Part shown: positions 25,841 to 35,055 of the stretch, in pieces | How positions within the stretch are numbered: the stretch's first letter is position 1 | Layout: each line of letters begins with the position of its first letter | DNA from: Nitrososphaerota archaeon | GTDB taxonomy: Archaea > Thermoproteota > Nitrososphaeria > Nitrososphaerales > UBA57 | Direction of reading: 5' to 3' | DNA: 64,000 nucleotides | NCBI GenBank assembly: GCA_024860875.1 | Contig: JACPSZ010000007.1 | Coordinates: 212,218 to 276,217, forward strand | Notes under the pieces: generated by a model | Told to the model about the DNA's origin: nothing | What the model saw: only the letters and a program-made list of their open reading frames with translations | Database searches by the model: none | Program-made: the position numbers and the translations under genes

Positions 25841-27127
25841 CTAAACAAGAATCAGCCACAAGCTCAAGACAGCGATATTAACGAAGGTTACAATCGAGCC
25901 TATCTTGAAGAATTCGTAGAAGCTAAAAGTATGGCCCTTTTCTTCAGCTACTTCGAGTATTATTATCGTGCTCGCAGCGCCAAGTATTGTCAGGTTTCCC
26001 GCAAGGGTGGAAGCTCCAGCCAAAGCAACCCATGCCTCTACATCCAGAGAGTTGAAGCCCAAGCTCTTCATCAGGTTAATATAAACTGCAACGAATGGAA
26101 CGTTACTCATTAATTGACTGAGCAGAATACTTGTACCAACGATATTCAATATTGTCAGAGGAGAGCCTACATGAGTAAGCTGGGGGAGGAAAGACGCAAA
26201 GAATTGTATCAGCCCGATATTCCAGACGCTTTGCATTACAATGAACATAGAAATGAAGAATATTATTATGCTCCAGTTCACTCCTCTGATGATATCCCGT
26301 CTCTTCGGGCTTATTGCGTAGAGTATTGCCGAGCCCAATAGAGCAACTGTGCCAAAGTTCAATTCTGTTTCAAATCCCAGATTCTTTGCAATGCTCAATA
26401 CTAAAAATCCCGTGATCGTAAAAAGAGTAACTATTCCCGAAGCCCTAGCAAGGTTCATGTCGGTTATGGTTTGAGCAAGAGAGAGGTCAGCAGGTTTTGA
26501 AGCACTTCGGAGATCATTCCTGTAGTAGAATTTGAGAATAAGGTATGTCAGAAAGTAGTTTATGACTGTGGGGATAGTAAGTAGCCTAACAAAGTCAAAG
26601 AACGGTCGTTTAATCCCACTATCCAATGCAATTAACAGGTTTTGTGGATTACCCATAGGCGTCATTGTGCTGCCTATGCTAACGGCAAAAGCAAGTGTGA
26701 TGAGAAAGGGAGAGGACCTTACCTTCATAGCCCTAGCAAGGCCGATCATGATAGGTGTTGCAACTACAGCAATGGTATCATTCATTAGAAATGCTGACAT
26801 CGTTCCTAGCACAACAAGGATGAATAGCAGTAATCTTTGCGGAGATCCTGCAAACGAAAGTATGCGTATCGTGAAGTATTGCAACAGACCTGAAGCCTCT
26901 AGTCCTGAAACGATGGAGAACATCCCTATCAGGAAGAAAATCACGTCAAGGTTTATCGCTGCGTAGGCGTCTTTGAGGGAAATTCCGTTGAGGAATATTG
27001 TCGCAACTGCACCCGCAAACATTATGGCCCATACTGGCAGTTTTATTCGCTTGAGATTTCTGAATATGATTAACGCATATACTACAAAGAATATTACTGA
27101 TGCAGAATTGAATAGCTCGCTTGCCAT
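25841..27127 (-). CDS. ArsB/NhaD-type ion transporter
   Basis: About 428 residues from ATG 27127 (an upstream ATG at 27181 would overlap the neighbouring reductase gene). Ten to twelve transmembrane helices; IT-superfamily features include FLMNDTIAVVATPI and TPMGNPQNLLIA, the paired helix-hairpin motifs that carry the conserved Asn/Asp residues. Candidates are arsenite export or Na+/H+ exchange; no arsR or arsA is adjacent, so the substrate is open. Confidence 0.85.
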   Translation of the reverse strand: MASELFNSASVIFFVVYALIIFRNLKRIKLPVWAIMFAGAVATIFLNGISLKDAYAAINLDVIFFLIGMFSIVSGLEASGLLQYFTIRILSFAGSPQRLLLFILVVLGTMSAFLMNDTIAVVATPIMIGLARAMKVRSSPFLITLAFAVSIGSTMTPMGNPQNLLIALDSGIKRPFFDFVRLLTIPTVINYFLTYLILKFYYRNDLRSASKPADLSLAQTITDMNLARASGIVTLFTITGFLVLSIAKNLGFETELNFGTVALLGSAILYAISPKRRDIIRGVNWSIIIFFISMFIVMQSVWNIGLIQFFASFLPQLTHVGSPLTILNIVGTSILLSQLMSNVPFVAVYINLMKSLGFNSLDVEAWVALAGASTLAGNLTILGAASTIIILEVAEEKGHTFSFYEFFKIGSIVTFVNIAVLSLWLILV

Positions 27128-27155
27128 AGATGATGCCTTGAATTGCTCAACTAGA

Positions 27156-27902
27156 CTAAAACATAGTTTCTCCGCCGTCAATTATTATGGTCTGACCAGT
27201 AATGAAATCGGAATCATTGCTTGCCAAGAATGCTGCCAATTTAGCCACGTCTTCGGGCTTCCCAAGCCTCTTCAACGGTATTGCTGACATTATTTCTGTT
27301 AATTCCTTCTTGTCGAGCCAGTCTATCCATCCCGTCTTGATGCTTCCTAGAACCATCGCGTTGACCTGAATTTTTGGTGCGAACATCCTTGCTAGAGCCT
27401 TTGTAAGGCCGAGTATTCCAGCCTTTGCGACTGTATAAACCAATCCTCTTTCATCGCCAACAAGCGCGGGTATTGATGAAACGTTGACTATCTTTCCAGA
27501 ACCCTGCTTCAACATTATCTTGGATGCGGCCCTTGAGCAGAGGAATGTCCCCTTCAGATCAATATCAAGCGCTGAATACCACAATGCATCATCTATATCA
27601 TTAAGCTCGGCTAGCCACGCTTTATCTGAAGAATGGCCAGCATTGTTTACAAGTATATCAAGCCTTCCGAATTTCTTTACTGTAACCTTCATCAACGTTT
27701 CAACATCTTCCTTCTTTGAAACATCGGCTTTAACAACTATAGATCTGCTTCCTATTTCCTTGGCAGTCTCTTCAGCAGCAGTTTCGGATTTGGCATAATT
27801 CACTACTACCGATGCACCCTCTTTTGCAAACTCCAGCGCGGTAGCTCTGCCTATCCCCTTTGCTGAGCCAGTTATGACGGCAACCTTGCCCTTAAGCCGC
27901 AT
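27156..27902 (-). CDS. Short-chain dehydrogenase/reductase
   Basis: 248 residues with the classical SDR signatures: cofactor motif GSAKGIG at residues 12-18, NNAG near 87, catalytic Ser in IVNVSSIPA and YTVAKAG carrying Tyr and Lys near 152. It resembles 3-oxoacyl-ACP reductase FabG-type SDRs, but archaea do not make fatty acids this way, so the substrate is unknown. It starts 77 bp from a divergent gene. Confidence 0.88.
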   Translation of the reverse strand: MRLKGKVAVITGSAKGIGRATALEFAKEGASVVVNYAKSETAAEETAKEIGSRSIVVKADVSKKEDVETLMKVTVKKFGRLDILVNNAGHSSDKAWLAELNDIDDALWYSALDIDLKGTFLCSRAASKIMLKQGSGKIVNVSSIPALVGDERGLVYTVAKAGILGLTKALARMFAPKIQVNAMVLGSIKTGWIDWLDKKELTEIMSAIPLKRLGKPEDVAKLAAFLASNDSDFITGQTIIIDGGETMF

Positions 27903-27979
27903 TTAGAGTATCGTTTTTTATGGTGAATATAACCTAATTGCAGATTAAAAGATAAATAATTTAGGATCAAATTAACTGT

Positions 27980-28399
27980 GTGAACACTATAGATTCAATA
28001 ATAAAGGGCATGAAGACCATAGCAGTTGTAGGGCTCTCAAAAGACCCCTCCAAAGAGAGCCATTCAGTTTCTATGTTCCTAAAGGAGCATGGCTACCAGA
28101 TAATTCCTGTCAATCCTACCGCAGACGAGATTATGGGTTTGAAGTCATATCCATCATTATCGGCAATACCTAATGATATGAAGAAGAGGATAGATGTTGT
28201 TGACATATTCAGAAGGGCTAAGGACGTTCCTCCCGTTGTAGATGATGCAATAAAGCTGAAGAATTTTGCAAAAAAACCTCTTGCCGTATGGATGCAGTTA
28301 GGAATTGTCAATGAAGAGGCAGCTCAGAAGGCCAGGGCTGCGGGTATTGATGTCGTTATGGATGCGTGTATTAGGACTGAGCACAGGAAGAGACTCTAG
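27980..28399 (+). CDS. CoA-binding domain protein
   Basis: 139 residues forming a stand-alone CoA-binding Rossmann domain (CoA_binding_2): MKTIAVVGLSKDPSKESH, YQIIPVNPTADEIMG, VDVFRR-like VDIFRRAKDVPP and VWMQLGIVNEEA. Cytosolic; exact role unknown. GTG start with an AT-rich GATAAATAATTTAGG about 25 bp upstream, suggesting a leaderless transcript. Convergent with the proteasome gene, 4-bp overlap. Confidence 0.87.
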   Translation: MNTIDSIIKGMKTIAVVGLSKDPSKESHSVSMFLKEHGYQIIPVNPTADEIMGLKSYPSLSAIPNDMKKRIDVVDIFRRAKDVPPVVDDAIKLKNFAKKPLAVWMQLGIVNEEAAQKARAAGIDVVMDACIRTEHRKRL

Positions 28400-29127
28400 C
28401 TGCTTGGAGCAGGCTTCTTGGCCTTTTCGGCGTATTTTTCTATTTCCTTCTCAGTAAGCCTTCGCATCTTCTTCGTATCGGCGTCTATGACCGCCATCTT
28501 GATGTGCTTGGTTCCTACCTTCTCCTCGCTAACCAAGTAAATTGCTTCTATTGCAAGTATGCACGCATTGTCTACACTTACGTCATCATTATACTTCTGC
28601 TCGAAGAACTCTGTAACTTGGTCACTTCCAGCACCGATTGCAACGGCATTATAGCCAACATAGTTGCCGCTGGGGTCTGTTAGAAAGAGCTGTGGGCCGC
28701 TTCTGTCAACGCCTGAAATTATTAGTGATACGCCAAACGGTCTTACACCTGCGAACTGTGTAAATTGCTGGGACAAATCGGCAATCTTTTTGGCTAATAC
28801 CTCAACATCCACGGCTTCATCGTAAATGAGCCTGTTGCTCTGTGCAACGACTCTTGCCTGGTCAACTTGAATTCTGGCATCGGGAATGTATCCCGCTGCA
28901 GCAACGCCAAGATGGTCATCAACCTGAAATATCTTCTGAGTAACTCCCAAGGTTTGTAATTTCCGTGGCTTTTCATCTACTCCTAGCACCACACCTTCTT
29001 TTGTCTTTATGCCCACAGCCAGGCTACCTCTCCTAACGGTTTCTATAGCATACTCTACCTGATAGAGCCTCCCGTCGGGAGAGAATACGGTAATAGCTCT
29101 GTCATAACCTGCAGCTGCTGGAAACAT
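28396..29127 (-). CDS. psmA: Proteasome subunit alpha
   Basis: Outer-ring subunit of the 20S proteasome. 243 residues, with the alpha-subunit N-terminal signature GYDRAITVFSPDGRLYQVEYA (starting at residue 8, given here in part) that forms the gate, followed by GVVLGVDEKPRK and GVRPFGVSLIISGVD. C-terminal tail is lysine-rich. The start lies 32 bp from a palindromic TATA box shared with the divergent small gene. Confidence 0.96.
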   Translation of the reverse strand: MFPAAAGYDRAITVFSPDGRLYQVEYAIETVRRGSLAVGIKTKEGVVLGVDEKPRKLQTLGVTQKIFQVDDHLGVAAAGYIPDARIQVDQARVVAQSNRLIYDEAVDVEVLAKKIADLSQQFTQFAGVRPFGVSLIISGVDRSGPQLFLTDPSGNYVGYNAVAIGAGSDQVTEFFEQKYNDDVSVDNACILAIEAIYLVSEEKVGTKHIKMAVIDADTKKMRRLTEKEIEKYAEKAKKPAPSS

Positions 29128-29158
29128 ATCTTATCCTAATGACGACCCTTTTGGCATT

Positions 29159-29168
29159 GATTTAAATC
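29159..29168. promoter_or_regulatory. Palindromic TATA box shared by two divergent genes
   Basis: GATTTAAATC is a perfect palindrome. It lies about 25 bp before the small gene at 29189 (+) and about 36 bp before the proteasome start at 29127 (-), fitting TATA spacing for both. Confidence 0.5.
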
Positions 29169-29188
29169 TTTTAATTGATGTTGGAGTG

Positions 29189-29404
29189 ATGATTAAGATT
29201 TCGTTTTGCCCTTCCTGCCCATCCAAGCAGAAATGCGATGTAATCTTAGACGAATTGAGGAAAATGGGGCAGTATTACAATGACTTCGAAATGATCAAGG
29301 TCTTCTTATGCTGTTCGAAATTGACAAGAAATGACAAGATTTGGGGGAGTAGCCAAGCAAGGATATTGGACAGCGCTAGGAGGGAGATGCAAAGGTCCGG
29401 TTGA
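29189..29404 (+). CDS. Small cysteine-rich protein, unknown
   Basis: 71 residues from ATG 29189 (GTG 29186 is also possible). The N-terminal ISFCPSCPSKQKCDVI carries three cysteines and VFLCCSKL two more, which could bind metal. No family recognised. Placement of a TATA box at the expected distance supports it as a real leaderless gene. Confidence 0.55.
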   Translation: MIKISFCPSCPSKQKCDVILDELRKMGQYYNDFEMIKVFLCCSKLTRNDKIWGSSQARILDSARREMQRSG

Positions 29405-29716
29405 ACCTCATAGCACCAAACTGTCCATAATAGCATCAACATCAATTGCATCAGAGCGACAAGATAATATGATCATGGAGGCTCTGTAGGAGGTTATGAA
29501 GGAGTGTGCCTTGTTATGAGCAAGGACGCTGAGCTCATACCTTCTTTCTTCTACCAAAAAGAACTCGAGCTATCACTTTTAGTACAACTCCTGCCTATAG
29601 CAGCATAAGATATTGAGCCGACGGTTTCCAAGTGACTTATTAAATGACTCGACACCTAAAGCAGGTTAAATGGGCATAAATATATGGAGACCCTTGGATC
29701 AGCCAGTCTGGTGTAA
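29405..29716. other. Spacer with short coding-like relic
   Basis: No intact gene. A 40-codon stretch near 29492-29610 reads YEGVCLVMSKDAELIPSFF with a sensible hydrophobic pattern and then stops; it may be a relic of a roadblock-type gene. A TATA-like ATAAATATATGG precedes the MscS gene at about 29676-29687. Confidence 0.3.
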
Positions 29717-31036
29717 ATGGGTTTGGTCGAGGAATTCATACTTCCCTCACTAACCGTTGCCGCATATATAATAGCGGCAGGGGTTGCGTGGATATTAGCC
29801 AAGACCCTTCTATCAAGGGTAGCTGCATCGGAGACTACCCGCACTATTATTTTGTCTCTTGTGTCAGGTCCGATAGCTGCTGGCATCATTAGCTACGGTA
29901 TACTGCAAGGAGTCATCCAGGTTCAAACAATTTCCCCTACGATCATTCCAGCTTTCCTTGAACCTGAAAACGTTTCAACCACGCTACAACTCCTAGTATT
30001 GGCATTCGTGCTTCGCACAGCAGTATCAGACATTAAGATCGTGCTGCCTCAAGATATCGCCCGTGGACCAGCGGGTAGATTAGTATTATACAGCATTTAC
30101 ACGCTAGGTCTCATAGCGCTTTTTCGCATTCTCCTGACCTCACCGTTATCGCCCGGCGTCGCCGAGAATGTTTGGATTGGTGTAAACTTCTTCACAGGAC
30201 TTTTCGTCGTCTATTTGGTCACCTATATTCTCGACCTCCTCATCAGGCGTTACCTCACTATCTTCGCAGAAAGAGAACCGGGATTAAGGACGACCTTCAG
30301 CTTCTTCAGGAGGCTACTGCTCGCGGCCGTTGTCTTGGTTGGGGTTTCTGCCGTTACCTTCAGCAGTTTTCCAGCCGTAGGTGGCGTCATATCATCCCTA
30401 TTCATCGCAGCAGGATTTGCATCAATAGTCATCGGCTTGGCAGCACAGTCAAGCATCTCCAACATCATATCAGGGATGGTCGTCTCGGTATTTCAACCAT
30501 TCAAGATCGGTGACGGGCTAATGTTCAGGAATGACTTTTGCTTCGTCGAGGACGTGAAGCTTGTCCATACGGTGCTGCGCACATGGGATAACAGACGGCT
30601 CATGGTACCAAACTCCGTCCTCATGTCAGAGGTTATCGTAAACTACACAACAGTTGACCCGACCATGCTCGCGCCGCTGCTAATTCAGATCAGCTACGAA
30701 TCAGATGTAGATAAGGCGATGAAGATCATGAGGGAAGTTGCTCTAGGGCATCCGAATTGCATGCCCATAGGCGATCTCCCTAACGTTGTCATAATGGATT
30801 ATGGAGAATCAGGCGTTAACCTGAGGCTTCTAACGAGGGCGAAGGATCAACCTACGGCGTTTATGATGATTAGAGATTTGCTGTACCAAATCAAGAAGGA
30901 ATTTGATGAAAACGGAATCGAAATACCCTATCCTCGAAGACAGTTGGTACTAGGCAAAGATGCAGAGACCGTCTTGGACAGACTAATAGGGAAGCTAGAT
31001 GGGGGAGCTACTAAAAAATCGAAAAAAGTAAGCTAG
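29717..31036 (+). CDS. MscS-family mechanosensitive channel
   Basis: 439 residues. Five or six transmembrane helices end in the pore-lining glycine/alanine-rich helix (ASIVIGLAAQSSISNIISG near 245-265), followed by the beta domain FQPFKIGDGL, RTWDNRRLMVPNS and a C-terminal alpha/beta domain. Releases solutes on hypoosmotic shock. Fits with the osmolyte genes further along. A decayed relative lies at 44.1 kb and a partial relative at 47.2 kb. Confidence 0.92.
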   Translation: MGLVEEFILPSLTVAAYIIAAGVAWILAKTLLSRVAASETTRTIILSLVSGPIAAGIISYGILQGVIQVQTISPTIIPAFLEPENVSTTLQLLVLAFVLRTAVSDIKIVLPQDIARGPAGRLVLYSIYTLGLIALFRILLTSPLSPGVAENVWIGVNFFTGLFVVYLVTYILDLLIRRYLTIFAEREPGLRTTFSFFRRLLLAAVVLVGVSAVTFSSFPAVGGVISSLFIAAGFASIVIGLAAQSSISNIISGMVVSVFQPFKIGDGLMFRNDFCFVEDVKLVHTVLRTWDNRRLMVPNSVLMSEVIVNYTTVDPTMLAPLLIQISYESDVDKAMKIMREVALGHPNCMPIGDLPNVVIMDYGESGVNLRLLTRAKDQPTAFMMIRDLLYQIKKEFDENGIEIPYPRRQLVLGKDAETVLDRLIGKLDGGATKKSKKVS

Positions 31037-31675
31037 TGTTGTTAACCTCTTCATGGAGATTGTCATCTTACGTAGGTACACGAACATAGTTAAGTGATTC
31101 ACAAAAGGCTTTGGCTAGTTCTATGTCCTGCATAAACTGTTTAACGGTGCGCATCGAATGGAGGTCTTTCTGACACATTGCCTAAAGATTTCGTGTGTTG
31201 TAAGGATAGCCTCGGGAGGGATTTGAATCTCAGGTAGAAAAAGCACCTATTCGGCGTGTCAATGACCCGTAGCTCAGATTGGGCATATCCGAATGTGTCC
31301 ATCCTCCCGCGATTGCCGCCAAACGCTTAACACTGAGCTAATGAGGAGGAAGGCTAAGGGTGTTTCATGACTCTACAGATTACAGTTGCGTAGCAGGATC
31401 TCCCTGCTCACCACGCTCCTAGCCTCCTTTCCCTGATCAACACAAGGCTTCCAAAAAATTAGAGTGGTGGTTTAGAGGGCAGGGTGCTTCGACCTATCTG
31501 TCCATGGCGCGCTTAAGCATTACAATATTAAATACGTCCAGTTCATAGAAGTCCAGATTCTATCATAGGTGGTTTCTAGCGAGCGCTAATATCTGGGTGT
31601 TTGTGGCCTATTTGAAGGCAGGTAGACGCGCGCTTGACCTGTCTACTGGCAAGACGATATCTAGAATTCCCACCA
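31037..31675. other. Gene-free spacer with tRNA-like relic and GCGCGC motif
   Basis: No intact gene. Around 31205-31350 the minus strand contains a D-arm-like TTAGCTCAGTGTTAAGC and a T-loop-like GATTCAAATCCC, but the acceptor and T stems do not pair, so it is at most a tRNA relic. TAGCTCAG (31270-31277) and CTGAGCTA (31334-31341) are an inverted repeat. At 31622-31646 GTAGAC and GTCTAC flank a CGCGCGCT core. Confidence 0.35.
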
Positions 31676-32887
31676 TTAATTTGAGTCTGAGACAGTCGAC
31701 TCCACGAATTTCAGATAGCTTTCTAGGAATTTCTCTTCAGAAAACAAGTTGAGCACTTTCTCCCTTCCAAGCATTCCCATTGCTCTTCTATCCGAAGTGG
31801 ATAGTTCACAAGCTTTTCTGAGTGTGTCTGCCAAATCATGTTTGTCGCCAGTCCGGAAAGATAATCCAATTTTGGAGTCAACGATTTTAGGCAGCTCGCC
31901 GGCAGTTGAAGTTATGACGGGTGTCTCGCAAGAAAGGGACTCTACCGTTACAAACGAAAAACTTTCCCAGAACGAAGGTATTACGGTAAAGTCGACTTTA
32001 GAGTAGTGCTCCGGGAGTTCAGTATAGTCCTTCCACGCAACAAACTCGACATTGTGCGAAATACCAAGCTTTTTCACTTCTCTCTTTAGCGGAGTAGTGT
32101 CATCTGTGACAATTTGAAGTTTGAAGTCATCGACATGAAATCGACTTTTCAATTCCTTTGCTGCTTCCAAAAGTAGAATTGTGCCCTTCTCCGGATCACT
32201 TCTACCGACGTATGAGAAAATAGTCTTGCCAAGGGTTTGAGAATTATCAACCGGTCTAAATAGAGATGTATCCACGCCGTTATGTATTACGAGAACATCA
32301 TCCCGCGACAGCCCATAACGCGTAACCAGCTCGTTCTTGCATGCCTCACCTACGGCGAGAATCCTGTGTGAACTACTAATCGCTTTGGCTTCCAACTCAC
32401 AATCTTTACCGAATCTATCGGTGGCCCCCCGACCGAAACCCGCGCGCTCTGCAATTACTCTGTGTAGGAACTCAGGTCTATGACAGACGTATGAGATGTT
32501 ATCATGACTATTAGCTCTTGATATGAGTTCGCCAAATGCGAAGCTGCTCGCAAGTAGCAAATCAAACTGCTTCAAGAATCGCGGTTCATCATTAAGCAAC
32601 CTATCGGCAATTCGATCACACGAGGGATAGAGAACAACTCTATCGTAAGGATTTTTTCTGCAAAACCCGCTGATCTCCAATAAGCGAACACTGTACCCAT
32701 CTTCCTGCAGAAGCATATCTCTCTCCCATGGTACTACAAACGTGAGCTCCAATTCACACCCCCTCCTTCTTGCGAAATTCCCAAGACCCGATAGATACCT
32801 CAAGTATATGCCTACCCCAGTGAGAGCCTTACCAGCGTTTGGTCTTTCCCAAGCTAAGACAGCCACTTTTACAATTTCGCATATCAC
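31676..32887 (-). CDS. Glycosyltransferase, family 4 type (GT-B fold)
   Basis: 403 residues. The C-terminal half shows GT4 motifs: VIHNGVDTSLFRP near residue 203, FSYVGRSDPEKGTILLLEAA near residue 222 and the E-x7-E type ETPVITSTAGELPKIV near residue 333. The N-terminal acceptor domain is not recognisable. It may glycosylate a cell-surface polymer or make a soluble glycoside. Flanked on both sides by non-coding spacers with GCGCGC motifs. Confidence 0.85.
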   Translation of the reverse strand: MICEIVKVAVLAWERPNAGKALTGVGIYLRYLSGLGNFARRRGCELELTFVVPWERDMLLQEDGYSVRLLEISGFCRKNPYDRVVLYPSCDRIADRLLNDEPRFLKQFDLLLASSFAFGELISRANSHDNISYVCHRPEFLHRVIAERAGFGRGATDRFGKDCELEAKAISSSHRILAVGEACKNELVTRYGLSRDDVLVIHNGVDTSLFRPVDNSQTLGKTIFSYVGRSDPEKGTILLLEAAKELKSRFHVDDFKLQIVTDDTTPLKREVKKLGISHNVEFVAWKDYTELPEHYSKVDFTVIPSFWESFSFVTVESLSCETPVITSTAGELPKIVDSKIGLSFRTGDKHDLADTLRKACELSTSDRRAMGMLGREKVLNLFSEEKFLESYLKFVESTVSDSN

Positions 32888-33132
32888 TGCCCTTGAGTGA
32901 CCCTTAAACTTGAGTGCATAAAACTCTGCTGATTACCCTTTGTCGCTTAAGTTTGATTAAGAGCCTATCCGAAAAATGTCGACTGAATTTCACAATACCG
33001 TCTAGCTTCGTATCCTCAACAGGATAGAGGCGGTATCGTGTACCTTGCCTTCGGGGTGATGCAATCGCAGACATCGATTATAGAGCGCGCGCTGTTGCTT
33101 GCATACTGGTGGTATTTGTAGTACGACGATAG

Positions 33133-33309
33133 CTAACCTGAATGCTTCGTTCTTTTATTATAGGAAGCTTGGAGAGGCCTAAGGGGTTCCTCTTGCTTGG
33201 GTTCGACTATCGGCTCTAGTGATTCCTCGAACTCTACGTTCCCCCAATAGTCAAGATACTGTACAACCTTTACGCCATTGACTTCCTTCATCCTCATCGA
33301 GTGACACAT
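33133..33309 (-). CDS. Small ORF with good coding character, unknown
   Basis: 58 residues: charged N-terminus, VKVVQYLDYWGNVEFEE, then a proline/glutamate-rich tail. The open frame continues upstream past the ATG to a TAG near 33350, so it may be the 3' part of an older gene. An overlapping frame on the same strand (33251-33397, 48 residues, MARNKLFVIQIWKL) is an alternative or a frameshifted upstream part. A GCGCGC motif lies about 40 bp past its stop. Confidence 0.35.
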   Translation of the reverse strand: MCHSMRMKEVNGVKVVQYLDYWGNVEFEESLEPIVEPKQEEPLRPLQASYNKRTKHSG

Positions 33310-33870
33310 GGCAATCGAATACAGTCTTGATGAGCTTAAAAGCCTTTTGAATAGCTAGTTTCCAGATTTGGATCACAAATAGTTTATTGCGGGCCATAAC
33401 ATTCTTCAAGGTCTTGGCTTAGCCTTGCATAAAGATTGTCTTGAGGTATCGAACTAGGATCTATCGAAATGGCCGAAGATCAAACTAACACGATGGCCGC
33501 TGCAGAATTGGTCATAGTAAGGGTACCAACAAAGGAGAGCAGTAGCAGGTTGCCTAACTCGAAATTTTCACCATTTACGTCTGTCGCCTTCCAGAAGTCC
33601 ACTACCTGCATGGACTCTATCGATATGCTTGGAGAGCTCAGTGCCATCAGAGAATTCTGTACCACACCATGGACACTTTACCTTTTCAGACAATCTGTAC
33701 GCTTGCGATCGGAGCAAAGATATAACCTTTAGCAGCTTCATCCTTTGTGCTATAAGATCTTAAGTTGTGTAGCTCGCATTAAACTCGTGGTTGTGTATAC
33801 CAATAGCCAGTAGGTGCGCGCGCTCGCTACCAGCACAGTCTTAATATCGATCAGCATTTGATTCTTAGCA
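33310..33870. other. Spacer before mpgS
   Basis: Two overlapping weak frames (33469-33732 + and 33480-33665 -) have no recognisable domain and I do not call them. A GGTGCGCGCGCTC block lies at 33812-33824, about 47 bp before the mpgS start. Confidence 0.3.
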
Positions 33871-35055
33871 ATGATCTTAGAACTCCCTAGACGAACTGAA
33901 CACTTCGGTGCAGTAAGGTTACATGACGTTCAGAGAGTCTACGAGCTGGACTCCGGTACAAGGAAATTCCCCACAAAAGCGAAGGAAGCCGTTGCAACGA
34001 TATCTAGTGATGAAATAGAGAGAATCAATCAGAAGATGGTCATAGTTGTTCCCGTCAAGAACGAGAGACTCAAGCTTCTGGAAGGAGTCCTCAGTGGGAT
34101 TCCCCACGACTGTCACACCATCGTAGTTTCGAACAGCAGCAGGTCTCCTGTGGACAGGTTCATGATGGAGAAGCAGATGATAAAGGAGTTCAATCATTTC
34201 GTGGAGGACAAGATCACTTTGGTACACCAGCAAGACCCCGGTATAGCTGAGGCATTCGCGAGCATTGGCTACAATTCCATACTCCAATCGGGTCTTGTCA
34301 GGGATGGCAAGGCCGAGGGCATGATAATAGCAATGTTGCTCGGAAAGATGCTCAAGAAAGAGTATGTTGGGTTCATAGATGCTGACAACTATGTCCCCGG
34401 AGCGGTTCATGAGTATGTGGAAATTTATGCGGCAGGTTTCATACTCTCAGACAGCCCTTATTCGATGGTTAGGGTTTCATGGGTTTACAAGCCAAAGATA
34501 GCCGAGGATAAGCTCTTCTTCCCAAAATGGGGAAGAGTCTCCGATGTCTCCAATCGGTACATGAACCACTTGATCGAGAGCTATACAGGCTTTGGAAGTG
34601 AGATCATCAAGACAGGAAATGCAGGAGAACACGCAATAAGTATGAGGTTGGCTGATCTCTTATTTTACGCCTCCGGTTTCGCTGTCGAAACTTACGAGCT
34701 AGTCAACATCTTGGAGCAGTTCGGCGGAGTAATCCCTCCAGCTAACCCCGCGGTCATGTTATCAGGGGTTGATATCTTCCAAATAGAAACTCGTAATCCT
34801 CACCTACACGAGGACAAGGGAGACGGGCACATACAGGAAATGCTCTCTTCGTCCCTCGGCGCTATTTATCATTCTCCTATATGCCCACCGAAAGTGAAGA
34901 AGAGCATAATGGATACTCTTGACAACAAAACCCCAGTACGGAAGGGTAGAAAACCAAATCTTCCGACAATACTTGAACCACCACTGAAAGTTGACATCAC
35001 TCGGTTCGTTGCCACGCTGAGGAAAAAGGCTCAGACCTTGACGGAGTTCGGCTAA
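33871..35055 (+). CDS. mpgS: Mannosyl-3-phosphoglycerate synthase (GT55)
   Basis: Transfers mannose from GDP-mannose to 3-phosphoglycerate, first step of mannosylglycerate synthesis, an osmolyte. 394 residues; family features VIVVPVKNERLKLLEGVL near residue 56, HQQDPGIAEAF near residue 118, the metal-binding GFIDADNYVPGAVHEY near 169 and IETRNPHLHEDKGDGH near 308. Length matches the family. Its stop overlaps the phosphatase start by one base. mpgS is known from hyperthermophiles and some Nitrososphaera-type archaea. Confidence 0.93.
   Translation: MILELPRRTEHFGAVRLHDVQRVYELDSGTRKFPTKAKEAVATISSDEIERINQKMVIVVPVKNERLKLLEGVLSGIPHDCHTIVVSNSSRSPVDRFMMEKQMIKEFNHFVEDKITLVHQQDPGIAEAFASIGYNSILQSGLVRDGKAEGMIIAMLLGKMLKKEYVGFIDADNYVPGAVHEYVEIYAAGFILSDSPYSMVRVSWVYKPKIAEDKLFFPKWGRVSDVSNRYMNHLIESYTGFGSEIIKTGNAGEHAISMRLADLLFYASGFAVETYELVNILEQFGGVIPPANPAVMLSGVDIFQIETRNPHLHEDKGDGHIQEMLSSSLGAIYHSPICPPKVKKSIMDTLDNKTPVRKGRKPNLPTILEPPLKVDITRFVATLRKKAQTLTEFG

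Noticed and set aside
31205-31350. tRNA gene on the minus strand
   Set aside because: D-arm and T-loop motifs are visible, but acceptor and T stems do not pair and no consistent anticodon arm forms even allowing introns; kept only as a relic.
33469-33732. Plus ORF of 87 codons before mpgS
   Set aside because: Composition is serine/cysteine-rich without a domain, and an opposite-strand frame covers the same bases equally well.
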